A DNA stretch of 64,000 bases from Clostridiales bacterium. GTDB taxonomy: Bacteria > Bacillota > Clostridia > Christensenellales > CAG-314. This document shows positions 13,761-25,900 of the stretch, one piece after another. Positions within the stretch are counted from its first letter, which is position 1, and every line of letters begins with the position of its first letter. Location: positions 1 through 64,000 of the forward strand of contig JAFLVM010000001.1 of assembly GCA_022508305.1 (NCBI GenBank), given 5' to 3'. Under the pieces are notes generated by a model that was not told the origin of the DNA, searched no databases, and saw nothing but the letters and a program-made list of their open reading frames with translations. The position numbers and the translations under genes are program-made.

Positions 13761-13984
13761 TAGTTTACCAAAAAAGATTTATAGAAATGGTGAAGAGTAC
13801 AGGACTGACCTTGTTGGATGTTGCCAATGTTATCAAAAGTAGTAAAAGACGACTGATGCGCAAATTGAAGTCAAAAGACAGATTTAACTATTTTGAGAGC
13901 AAGCGTATTATTGATTTATTTGGTGCAGACAAAATGGTGTCGGTAATAAATTGGAAAGCGATAAACGTGCGATGTCCGTTTTGA
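13757..13984 (+). CDS. Small basic ICE protein, HTH-like
   Basis: 75 residues from a GTG overlapping the regulator's stop (AGGAG 6-10 nt upstream). Basic and helical: TGLTLLDVANVIKSSKRRLM reads like a helix-turn-helix, followed by a Lys/Arg-rich helix. I do not recognise the family. Its place between the regulator and the giant replication protein suggests an accessory DNA-binding factor. Confidence 0.55.
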   Translation: MIVYQKRFIEMVKSTGLTLLDVANVIKSSKRRLMRKLKSKDRFNYFESKRIIDLFGADKMVSVINWKAINVRCPF

Positions 13985-13997
13985 AAAAGGAGGTTAA

Positions 13998-16900
13998 GTG
14001 AGTAACAAAGTATCTGAACGCAACAAGTTAGTTGCTGAAATGCTTGCTGATGGAAATAAGCTACGAAACTTTTATCGCTTTGCAGCGCAAAATCCACACA
14101 TAGATTTATACGAAGCTTGTCAGATTGTATTAGCGCGACCTAATGCTTCTGTATGTTTTTCTTTTGAACAGTGGAACGCAATGGAACGACGTGTAACCCG
14201 TGGCAGAAAGGGTATTTCCTACTATGACAGGGAAGGTAATAAGGGCTTTGTATTTGATGCCAACGATACCCACGGCGAAACACGCTATCAACGGTTGTTC
14301 TTCCCACTGAAACGAATGTTGCAAGGGTTAGACAAGTTGAACGACACAAATCTTGCCGATGATGTGCGGAGCGACTATCGAAAGATACATAAAGGCGTAC
14401 ACACCTACTTACAAAAACAAGGCAAGCTAAGTGGAGATGAAAAATATGACGGTTTGCTCATAGAGGGTGTTGCTTATTCCTTGTACAACAAAACAGGCTT
14501 TCCCAAAGAAAATGGGGTTGTCGTACAAGGTCTTCCATATTCCTATGCGGCAAATGCGGAGTTGTTTAAAGATGCATATGCAAAGGCAGCGCAGTTAGAA
14601 CAGAGTATCGAAGAAGCGTACACGCAAAGGCAGGAAACAGTAGAAGTCATAGATGATACGGAAGAAGATGTAGTATCAGACGAGGTGCATTCAACTGCCG
14701 AACAGACAGTTGTAATTCCCACCTTACAGGTCGAAGAAAAGTCTATTGAAGATATTGCTGAGCAACCGAAAGTTAGTCCATTATATCAAAAATATTTGGA
14801 CGTCGAAAAGCAGTACCCTGACTCCATAGTCGTCTACAGAATTGGCGATTTCTATGAAGTTATGGGTAACAAGGCGATAACTGCTTCGGGTATACTTGAC
14901 CTTACGCTTACTGGTCGCAATGTCGGTTTGGAAGAAAGGGTGCCAATGTGCGGCTTCCCTTATCATGCAGCGGATAAATATATAGAAAAACTACTGGATA
15001 AATCCTCAGTAACTATCGTAGAAGCTGACGGTGAGGTTTACAACGTTCTTGAGAATGAAAAATCCAAAGATAGTTCAATAGATGATTTGAAAGAAATTGA
15101 CGAAGAGTCGCCATTTGACGATGAGGACGAACTATCAGAAGAAAATGATGAAGATGATTTTCAAGACGAAACGGACGAAGATGAATACTATGACGAAGAC
15201 GATAAACCAAAGTTAAAGTCAAATATTAAATCAAGCAAGCCTGAGCAGAGATTGAAAGACCGTCCAAGACCGCAAATGAGCATCTTTGACTTAGTTGATA
15301 AATCTCCGCAAGAGCAGATGATTGAACGACAACTTAAGTATGGTAGTGGCTTTCAAGACGGTAAATTCCGTATTTACGACAAGTATCAGACAAATCCAAC
15401 AAAGCAGGAATTCGCACAATTTCTTAGAAAAGAGTACGGAATAGGCGGTTTTGGTGGTTTTTACGGAGACGACCAACAACATGATGGTAAAGGCATACGG
15501 ATGGAATACCGCTATGAGAATGGCGATAAACTGTCTGCCGTTCTCAAATGGGACGAAGTCGCAATCCGCATTGCTGACCTTATTGACGAGGGCAATTACT
15601 TAACCGAAAAAGACTACATTGAACGAGAAAGACATAGGAGATGGGAAGAAAAGCAAGCGAAGATTCAAGAAAGTAAAAACTCAAAGCCTGTTTCCAAACT
15701 CAACCGTTTCAAGCAATTATCGGAAGATGATAAAGCATTTTTTGAAAACTACCAAAAAAGACGTTACAGTGTGCCTGATGGCTCAATGTGGGGAGAGGTG
15801 CAGTCTTGTCGAGCTATCGCAAATGGCATATATGAAGTATCTACGCCCGGACATGGCGGTATCATGATTTCCTTTGACCTTGCACCGCATATTCTTTCGC
15901 CGGAAGCGTTGCAAAAAGGTGTAAGCGAAGGTGGGTACTATTGTTACGAGGAAGACTGTGATGCTTGCATTCCGCTGCGTGAATTATACGACAAAGGTAT
16001 TTTGCAAAAAACAAATGACTATTTTACGCACAACAGCGTAAGGTCAGCAGATGCTCAAGTTGGATTTATTCCGTTTAACGAAGCAACGGATGCAGAAAAA
16101 GAAGCCTTTTTCGAGGAATGGAATGGACTAATCAATCGTTCATTGGGGACGTGGAATTCCGAATATTGGAACGCACGAAAGCAATCTGAGGAAAGTTCTA
16201 TCACGCTTACACCTGAACAACAGAAGATTAATGGTATTGTTGACCGAATTGTAAAAGAAGGAACGGAGAACACAAGTGAAGGAAATTGGATTGTCTATTT
16301 CGATGAGTTCAAAGATGACGAACAGTTTGTAAGAGAGCACAAAGGACAGATAACAGAACTACTTGCTTTGCGCAAAGAGGTGGCTCAAGTTGCCGTTGAC
16401 GATGAAAGTATTGACACTACATACTATCTTGATTATTGCCCGAACTACGAGTGGAAAGAGGGCGAGAAAGATGAGAATACTGACCTTAATGGTGTATTGG
16501 ACCAAAGCGAACTCGGTGGCGCAAAAACACGCTACCGTAACAATGTCGCTGCCATAAAACTTGTCAACAAACTGTATTCTGAAAATCGTGAACCGACTGC
16601 TGACGAGAAGAAAACTTTGGCAAAATATGTCGGTTGGGGCGGTTTGGCGCAAGTTTTTGACGAAAAAAACGAAGACTGGCGCAAGGAATACTCCGAACTT
16701 AAACAGTTACTTGTAGACGAAGATTATGAACGTGCAAGGGGTAGCGTTCTTAATGCTCACTTTACATCAAAGACGGTAATTGACGGAATATACAACGCTC
16801 TTGACCGCTTTGGAGTAAAAGGCAACAACCGCATATTAGAGCCTGCGATGGGTACGGGCAATTTCTTCGGGTATATGCCACAAAGCATAGCCGATGGCTC

Positions 16901-19900
16901 AAAATTGTATGGCGTTGAGTTAGATAATCTAACAGGACGTATCGCAGCGAAGTTGTATCCGCAAGCTAACGTGCAGATTAAAGGCTTTGAAGAAACGAGT
17001 TTCCCCAACGATAGATTTGACGTTGTTGTCGGCAATGTGCCTTTCGGTGGCTATACAGTATTTGATAGTGACTACAACAAACACAACTTTTATATTCACG
17101 ACTACTTTATTGCTAAGAGTATAGACAAGCTCAAGGTTGGCGGTGTAATGGCGGTTGTTACAAGCAAAGGTACTTTGGACAAACTCAATCCGAGCGCAAG
17201 AAAGTACATTGCCGATAGAGCTGAATTGCTTGGGGCAGTTAGACTACCCAATAATGCTTTTAAGCAGACCGCAGGTACAGAAGTAGTAACGGATATTTTG
17301 TTCTTCCGTAAACGGGAGGAAAGAATAAACGCCGATACCGAAAATACAGAGTGGTTGTCCACGGCAAGGACAGAAGCAGGGTATGAGATAAATAACTACT
17401 TCATACAACATCCTGAAATGGTACTTGGTACTCTTGAAAAAGAATTTGGTTTATACGGATTGGAAGACATAACCGTAAAGCCTGATGGTAGAGATTTGTC
17501 AGATGCCTTGAACGAAGCAATAGCCAAGTTGCCATCAAACATTTACAGCGTTCCCGACCACTCACCTGAGTTGGAAGAAGAGAAAGAAGTTGACTATAGT
17601 GTCAAGCCACTTTGCTACAAGGCTGAAGCAGGTAAGTTGTATATGCGCATTGGCGATGAAATGGTTGAACAAGCCATTCCTAAAGCACCGAAAGATGCTT
17701 ATCAACGCATAAGAGATATGATTTCTCTGCGTGAAGAGTTGCACCATATATTGGACATTCAGATACAAGGTTGCTCGGACGAAGTGTTGGAGCGAGAGCA
17801 GTGGGTACTCAATGCTCATTACGACCAATTTGTTAAGCGTTATGGCAATGTCAACAGTTCAACTAATACTCGACTGTTCAAAGATGATGGGGACAGTGCT
17901 TTACTTTTTGCCTGTGAAAATGTTGACGAAGAAAACAAGACCATAACGAAATCCGATGTTTTCAGCAAAAGGACTATTAGACCGTACACGTCAGTAACAA
18001 GCACAGACGATTGCTTTGAAGCCTTGCAAATAAGCAAGAACGAACGTGGTAAGGTAGACATCTCATATATCGAAGAGCTGACAAACAAAGACTACGATAC
18101 TGTACTTGCGGAACTTGGCGATTCTATATTCAGAGATCCGTCCGCTGTCATTGAAGGAGATAAGTATTCGGGGTTTCAAACTGCCGAAGAGTACCTTTCG
18201 GGATACGTGAAAGAGAAATTGCAAACTGCAAAAGAGTATGCCGTAAAATTTCCCGAGTTTTCTCATAACGTAACAGCTTTGGAAGAAGTACAACCAACAC
18301 CGTTGACTGCAGCAGAAATATCTGTTCGACTCGGTGCAAGTTGGGTGGACAAAAAGTACTACGAACAGTTCTATTGTGAACTTATGGGTGTGCCTTGGTA
18401 CTATGAGCGTGATATTGAGTTGTTTTACAACCAGTTCGACTCAAGTTGGCGTTTAGACCAAAAACAGCACGTTAAAAGTCTGACATACATGAATCAAAGA
18501 GAGGTGTACGGTACAAAACGCGCATCGGCAAGCAGACTTTTTGAAGATTGTATGAATCTACGTGCGACAAGTATCTACGACACGATAGAAGAGGACGGAA
18601 AGGAGAGGAGAGTACTCAATCAGGCTGAAACTATTGCAGCGAGAGAAAAACAAAACAAAATTAAAGAAGCGTTCAAGAATTGGATATTTGCCGACCCCGA
18701 ACGCAGAGAGGAATTAGAGCAAGCGTACAACTCACTGTTCAACAAGATTAGGCTACCAAGTTATGATGGAAGCTATTTAAGGTTTCCAGAAATGAACCCT
18801 GCTATTGAACTTAAACCACATCAGAAGAACGCTATACACAGAATTATTACAAGTAAGGAAAGCACGCTGTTACATCACGTTGTAGGTGCAGGAAAGACAT
18901 ACACAATGATTGGCGCAATTATGAAAATGCGACAATACGGTTTGTGTAAGAAGGCAATGGTTACTGTTCCCAACCATCTCGTGCAACAATGGGCAGCAGA
19001 ATGGCGAACGCTTTATCCGAACGCAAAACTGTTGATTGCAACCAAAGAAGATTTGGAAAAGGACAATAGGCGAAAGTTTGTATCAAAAGTTGCAATGGGC
19101 GATTGGGACGGAATAATTATTGCTCAAAGCTCGTTTGCAAAGATACCTATCTCAACCGAAAGACAGATACGCAAAATAAGAGAAGAAATTGCAACCATCG
19201 AAGAAGCTGTACGCAATCGGTGGGACGAAAGCAATATGCCCCGTGGTGCGGTCAAAAACTTGGAACGCATTAAAAAGAGCAGAGAAACGGCACTTAAAAA
19301 ATTGCTTGATGACTCTAATAAGGACAGTGTGTTGACGTTTGAAAATCTTGGCGTGGACTATCTGTTTATCGACGAAGCTCATCACTACAAAAATCTGTTC
19401 TTATTCTCTAAGATGAACAATGTCGCAGGAATATCTTCCGCTGCAAGCCAAAGAGCAAGCGACTTAAAATTGAAATGCGAGTATCTGCAAGAACTCCACG
19501 GCAATGACAAAGGTGTAGTTTTTGCGACTGGAACGCCAATCAGTAACTCAATGACGGAAATGTATACTATGCAAAAGTATTTGCAGCCGAGTGTGTTGAA
19601 CGACATCGGAATTACCTATTTCGATGGGTGGGCTGCGGACTTTGGCGAAACAGTTACTTCGTTAGAACTTGCGCCCAGTGGACAAGGCTACAAAGCGAGA
19701 ACACGCTTTGCTAAGTTTACTAACCTGCCCGAACTTTTAACGCTTTACAGAAGCTTTGCTGACGTTCAGACAGCAGATATGGTGAAGTTAGATGTTCCCG
19801 AAGCGGATAGACACGTGATAAATCTTAAACCGAGCGATACGGTTATAGAACTTGCTGAAGAGATTGCGGAGAGAGCAGATAGAATAAATGCAGGTGGCGT

Positions 19901-22900
19901 AGACCCAAGAGAAGATAATATGCTCAAGATTACGTCAGACGGAAAGAAACTTGCGCTCGATCCACGCTGTCACGTAGACACAGCAACAGATGAAGACGGT
20001 AGCAAACTAAACGAGTGTGCGACACGAGTCTTTGAAATTTGGCAAGATACAACCGACAAGAAAGGCACACAAATAGTTTTCTGCGATTTGTCAACACCGA
20101 AGAAAAAGTCTGATGAGTACGAGTACGGAAAAGACTTTGATGCCTATAACGACTTAAAGTACAAACTTGTTCAGAAGGGTATTCCTGCGGAAGAGGTTGC
20201 ATTTATTCACGATGCCAATACCGATGAGCAGAAACAAGCGCTTTTTGACAAGGTGAACAGCGGAGCGGTACGTGTGCTGATTGGTAGCACAGAGAAGTGC
20301 GGAGCAGGAACAAACGTACAAAAGCGACTTGTGGCTTTACATCACTTAGATACGCCTTACCGTCCGTCAGATATGCAACAACGTGAGGGTCGAATTATTC
20401 GTCAGGGCAATACCAATGACAAGGTAGACATCTTTACCTATGTCATGGAGCGTACATTTGATAGCTATTCTTACCAAATCTTAGAGAATAAGCAACGGTT
20501 TATTTCTCAGATTGATAGAGGTGATTTGACTGTTCGTGAGGCGGAAGATATTGACGAAACAACCCTTTCCTACGCTGAAATTAAAGCAATAACAGCAGCT
20601 AACCCAAAGATAAAGCGAAAGATGGAAGTAGATACAGAAATTGCGCGACTGAGAGTTTTGGAAGGTCAGTATCGCAAAAACCTATACTCGCTACAAGACA
20701 AGATTCGCAAGCACTTCCCCGAAGAAATAAGGAGACAAGAACTACTCGTTGAGAGAATTCGGGAAGATAAAACAGCGTTGTCTAAGTACAATCCCGAAGA
20801 GTTTTCCATAAGCGTAAATGGCGTTACCTATACGGATAAGAAAGAAGGTGGGCGTGCTTTGACAGACACATTGTATGCAAGTTCACCCAATAAGGTTGTC
20901 GCAGAGTATTGTGGTTTCAAAATAAGTATTGAACCAATTGTTTTGATTGGTGAAGAACGAAGAATTACGTTGGCAGCGCAAGGACAGTACACAATTCAGA
21001 TAGGTCAAAGTGCAAGCGGTAACCTGACAAGAATTGACAATTTTATTGCCGATTTTGCTGAGCGTGAAAAGAGAATGGTCAACAAATTAGAGCAGTTAAA
21101 GAGTGATTTGAAAATTGCAGAGGAAGAGGTGCAAAAACCGTTTGAACATGAAGGGCGTTTGGAAGAACTGTTGAAAGAACAAACCGAGCTAAACGAAGAA
21201 CTCAATCTCACGAAGACTGAAGATGTTGTTATTGACGATAGTGATAATGACAGTTCGTCAGATGACGATAACTACATGGCGTTGCCGGAGCAGAGAGTAC
21301 AGCCTGCGAAAGGAACACGCCGTAAGCGTTTAGATGAGCAAGTTATAAGACAAGTCAACAAACAACTTGAGAAGAGTCCGAACGCATTTGTATTCTGCAA
21401 GAACGGCGACAGCTACGACATCATCGGTGAGCAAGCTGAAAAGTTGGCAGGAGAGAACGGATTACAAGTAAAGACGGAAAACGTCAAAGGAAAGAGTTAC
21501 TCAGTACTGTCTGTTAGTACAGAAGAATTAGACAAGCATATTGCCAAGATTATTGGCAATGGGGGAGAGGCGGAAATTATAGAGCCATTACGACAAAAGG
21601 AGATGGATTTTATGGAAACTGAAGACAAGGTTGCGGCATTAGAAGTGAAAGTTTTGCCCGACTATACTATCGACCAAGAGAGCATGCACGAAAATGGGTA
21701 TACGTGGGACGGTATGTTACCAATTAGGCGAAGAATGGCAGAGCGGTTGTTCAGTCTTGGTGTTCCTATTCATTCGTTACATGTGAATGATACGGACAGC
21801 GAAGTAAGTAGCATTGCGGATTTGGAAAATCACGAAGGATTGTTCGGCGTGGAAAAGCCCGATTGGAATAACTTTATTGAATCTAGTCAGGGCGTGGAAT
21901 ATCTATCTGCAAGACTCGCTATTATTGAAGCTACAAGAATGGTTGTAAGAAATGAAATGGACTACTTTGATGCTAAATATGTAGACGGCTATATAGATAG
22001 CAACTTTGCAGAGCATGTAAACCTTACAAAATTTGTTGCCAGTAGCAAAAAAGCAACTGCAGAAGAAATGAGACCGTATGTAGATAGTCTGCTTGACGAG
22101 TACACTGCAAAAATAAGTGCTTTTCCGCTTGAACAGTATGGTTGGAGCGAGTCAGACGTTAGAGATGACATAGTCAATCAAATTAAAGATGAAGAACTAA
22201 AAGCAATTGCCAAAGAAACATTGAATAGACCGTTTGATGTTGAAAAAGAGCTTGAGACAGCACTCGGTAAATACAGTAAAGACGAAATTGACGAAATGAA
22301 TCTTCCAGCGTTTGATGACGTGCTTACAGTGTTGGACAAAGAACCTGCACATATGCTCATTGAAAGCAATACTCACAGAACGTATACCGAAGGTCTATTG
22401 TTGCTGCGCAACGATACTACTGGCTCTTGTTACGTTATAAATGACACATCGGCAAAGAAAAGTGACGGCAAAGAACTTGACTGTGGAGATAAATCTGATG
22501 TGAAAACGGTGCTTGCATATAACGGCTTATATGACGGAAATCCTTTGCGTGAATTTAATAGCCAAGAAGAAGCGAGAGCGTTTTTTGACAGTAAAGTCAA
22601 GGCTATTAACGAGGTAGTAGCAGAAAGCGGAAACGATGTAGATGCAGTTATAAGTAGCGTTATTTTGGAATACGACGAGTTCAAAACAAAAATGATGAAT
22701 AGTTCGCCCGAAGAGATATTCTTGAATAACTACAAAATTCATTTGTATACTGAGTTCTCGGAGACCATTAAGGCAGGACCGAATGAATATCTGACTCAAA
22801 ACGAATACAAGGCATTACGGAATGACGTCGGAACAATACTTAATCAACTTTATGAAGATTATATTGATCGGGAAGGGTACAACGTTGAAACATACAGTGC

Positions 22901-25900
22901 AACGGCAGACTTCATAAGAGACTATTGCGAAGATTGGCATTACGAGGTTTATTACCCGACAACGTATTACGGCAAAGACACAGATAACAGAGCGTATTAC
23001 CGCTTTACAGATGGTATATCCCACCGCAATATAGGTCAGTTGGCAGAGGTACAAGCTGACATGTTTACGATTGCAGCACCAGACTGTTATTTAAGCAAGG
23101 AGGAATTGGAAGAAAACAGTATTTTCTACTTAAAGATAGGAAGAGATATTGATGAAGATGAGTTAAGCAATATAAACCTTGCAATAAGGAACATGAGCAG
23201 ACGTATGGATCAGATAATAGACGAAAGTAATGACGAGTGGCTTCTAAGAATGCATCTAAACGAAGATTGCAGAAACGACATAGACGAAGCAATACGTAAA
23301 AACTTTGATAGCAAACACCTTAAAACAGGTTTTGAAAACGAACTGATTGAAAAGCATGGTTTGGAGCGAGTGTCATTTATTGTTGCAACTACAATTAACG
23401 AAGCAGAGTCGGACGGTAGATATAGCCAAGCAAACAAAGAGTGGGCGAAAAGTATACCTATGTCAGAAGATGGTGTGGAGCGAAACAGTTGCCGTCTCAA
23501 TTCACATTCGGCAGTCGTTGACGGTTTTGCAAATCGAATTCGTCAGAAATTGAAAGAGGAGTCAAAAACTCAACTTGTGGACGTAATGACAAAAGCAGAT
23601 ATGTTTGCAGAAGATACCCAAGAAAAAGTGAAAGCTTATTATTCGTTCAATAAACAACAAAAACCTAACGGAGAAATTTATTTCCAAGCCTATATGGTCA
23701 GTAACGATGATGGGGAAATTTTCCCTATATTTGATTTTGACTTTTCTACGCTTGAAGCATTAGAAGAAGAATGGCAAAGACGACTTGACAGTGGGTTGTT
23801 TGATGTCGCAGAACTTATAAAATGTGAGCCACACGAATTGCTTTCAATTAGTAATGAAATAACATCTAGATATAAAGATAAGGAGGAAGATAAATTGGAA
23901 CAAGAAAAGTATTTACAGGTTACCGCAAGGGGCGATAAGGTGCTGAGCATTACCAAAGACCAAGATGACAGAAATATAGCCATTATTCAGAGAGAAGAAA
24001 AAGGCGATTTTGTCGTGGCAGCAGGTTACGATACTACGGACGGAAGGTGGGCGCAAGGCTTCTATGATTTCAAAACGGTTGAAGATGCTGAAAAGTTCAG
24101 AACGAAAAAGTACGGTTTTGAAAATACGGAAGGCAAACCTGAAAGAAAGTGGCTCACTTTCAAAGTGAGTCCCGAAGCATTAATAAAGAAGTATCAGTTC
24201 AACTCACGATTTATGATGCCAAAGGGTAGCGGATATGAGGGGTGTGCATATAGCGTTTTCAATGACCGCATCAGAGCGAGTACGTTCACAACAGACTTGC
24301 AAAGCGACACTCGTGAAAGAGCATTGACAATTCGCATTCCCGAAGATGAGAGAGTTGAATTGTATGAAGGCAGCGATAGAGTGATGGATTTCTCGGCACA
24401 AGATTTTATCGAAATGGTGGATGGTACTACGGCGGATAAGTACGTGCGAGAGGCAAAATTAAGCATTCAACTGCCCCGTGAAGCAATTATTAAAGAGTAC
24501 GACAACTCTGTGCTTGTTGCTGCGCCTACCGATTCTGAATACAAAGGGTACGTCTACTATTTGCCCAATTCAGTAATAAGCGAGGATACCGAAAGTGATA
24601 ATGGTAGTTTGGTAGCCAATGTAGGCGAGAATTTCAAAATTACTTTAAGAAAAGGCGAGGAACAAATTGAGTTAACTGCTAAAGAACTTTCGGACAAAAT
24701 CATCGGCAAGAGTGATTTCAAGCGTGAGCCTACGCCAATGAGTGAGTACAAAGAACAAGAGGGTACAAAGTGGAGTACAGTTGCGCTTAACCAAAACGCA
24801 ATCATTCGCAAGTACGATGAAAGCACGCTGTTGAAAATGCCCAAAGGCGAGTATGGGGGTCTTGTATGCTATGTTCCTAACGGTATGTTTGTCGAAAACG
24901 AGGAAGGTACAAAACTGCGTATTCCCGACAATTTCGTTGCACGCTTGAAAGACAATGACAGCGGAAAAAATGTGGAATTGAATGCAACGGAATTCATTGA
25001 AGCAATAAAAGACAAGACGGACGAAGACTACGAGAGTTCGTTTAGACGTCCGAGCGAGGAAAGAGCAAAACAGTTTGAAAAAGTAGCAGAAAACCTTCGC
25101 AAAAATCTTCCTGCTGAAATGCTCAACAAACCCAACTGGGTAATTGTTCGAACAAGTCCAAACGAGGGAACGGGACGACTTGACAAATACATGATTGACG
25201 TACATACAGGCAAGGCTGCAAAAAGTAACGATTCGACTACGTGGACAGACTTTGACTCGGCTTGTGAGTATGCAAAGCAACACGGCGGTGTAGCATTAGC
25301 CTATGCGCTTGACGGCAATGACAAGATAGCATGTATTGACCTTGACGGTTGCTTTGACGAAAATGGAAATCACAATTCCGTTGCCGGCGCTTGTATCGGC
25401 TTTGGTAACGGAACATATTGTGAACGTTCCGTCAGCGGAAAAGGATTGCATTTGTTTGGTAAAACGGACGGTATGGACTTGAGAGCATTCTCGAAAGACG
25501 GAGACTTGGAGTTTTACCAAAATGGACACTTTATTGCAATGACTGGCGATTTGTACGGTAAAGACAGCAAAGAAATAAAGTCGCTTGACAATGAGGGAAT
25601 GAAACAGTTCCTTGAAAGTAAGTGCGAAAAGCGCTCGCCGTGGCAAGGCGTGGGAGCAGGAACAGCAGGACTATCATCATTGGACGATAGAGAAGTAGTA
25701 GAAAAGGCTTCTAACGCTAAAAACGGCGATACGTTCAAACGATTGTATAACGGCGAAGATTTACGCAACAACCACTCCAATAGCGATATGAGTTTGATGA
25801 ATCAACTTGCGTTTTGGTGTGGACATGACATCAATCAAATGCTAAGAATATTCGCAACAAGTGGTCTGTTTAGGGCAGATAAACCGCAAAGTTACTACGA

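Noticed and set aside
24672..25283. 203-codon minus-strand ORF inside the giant ICE gene
   Set aside because: Antisense to the repeat and primase-coding segment; the plus-strand motifs are clear.
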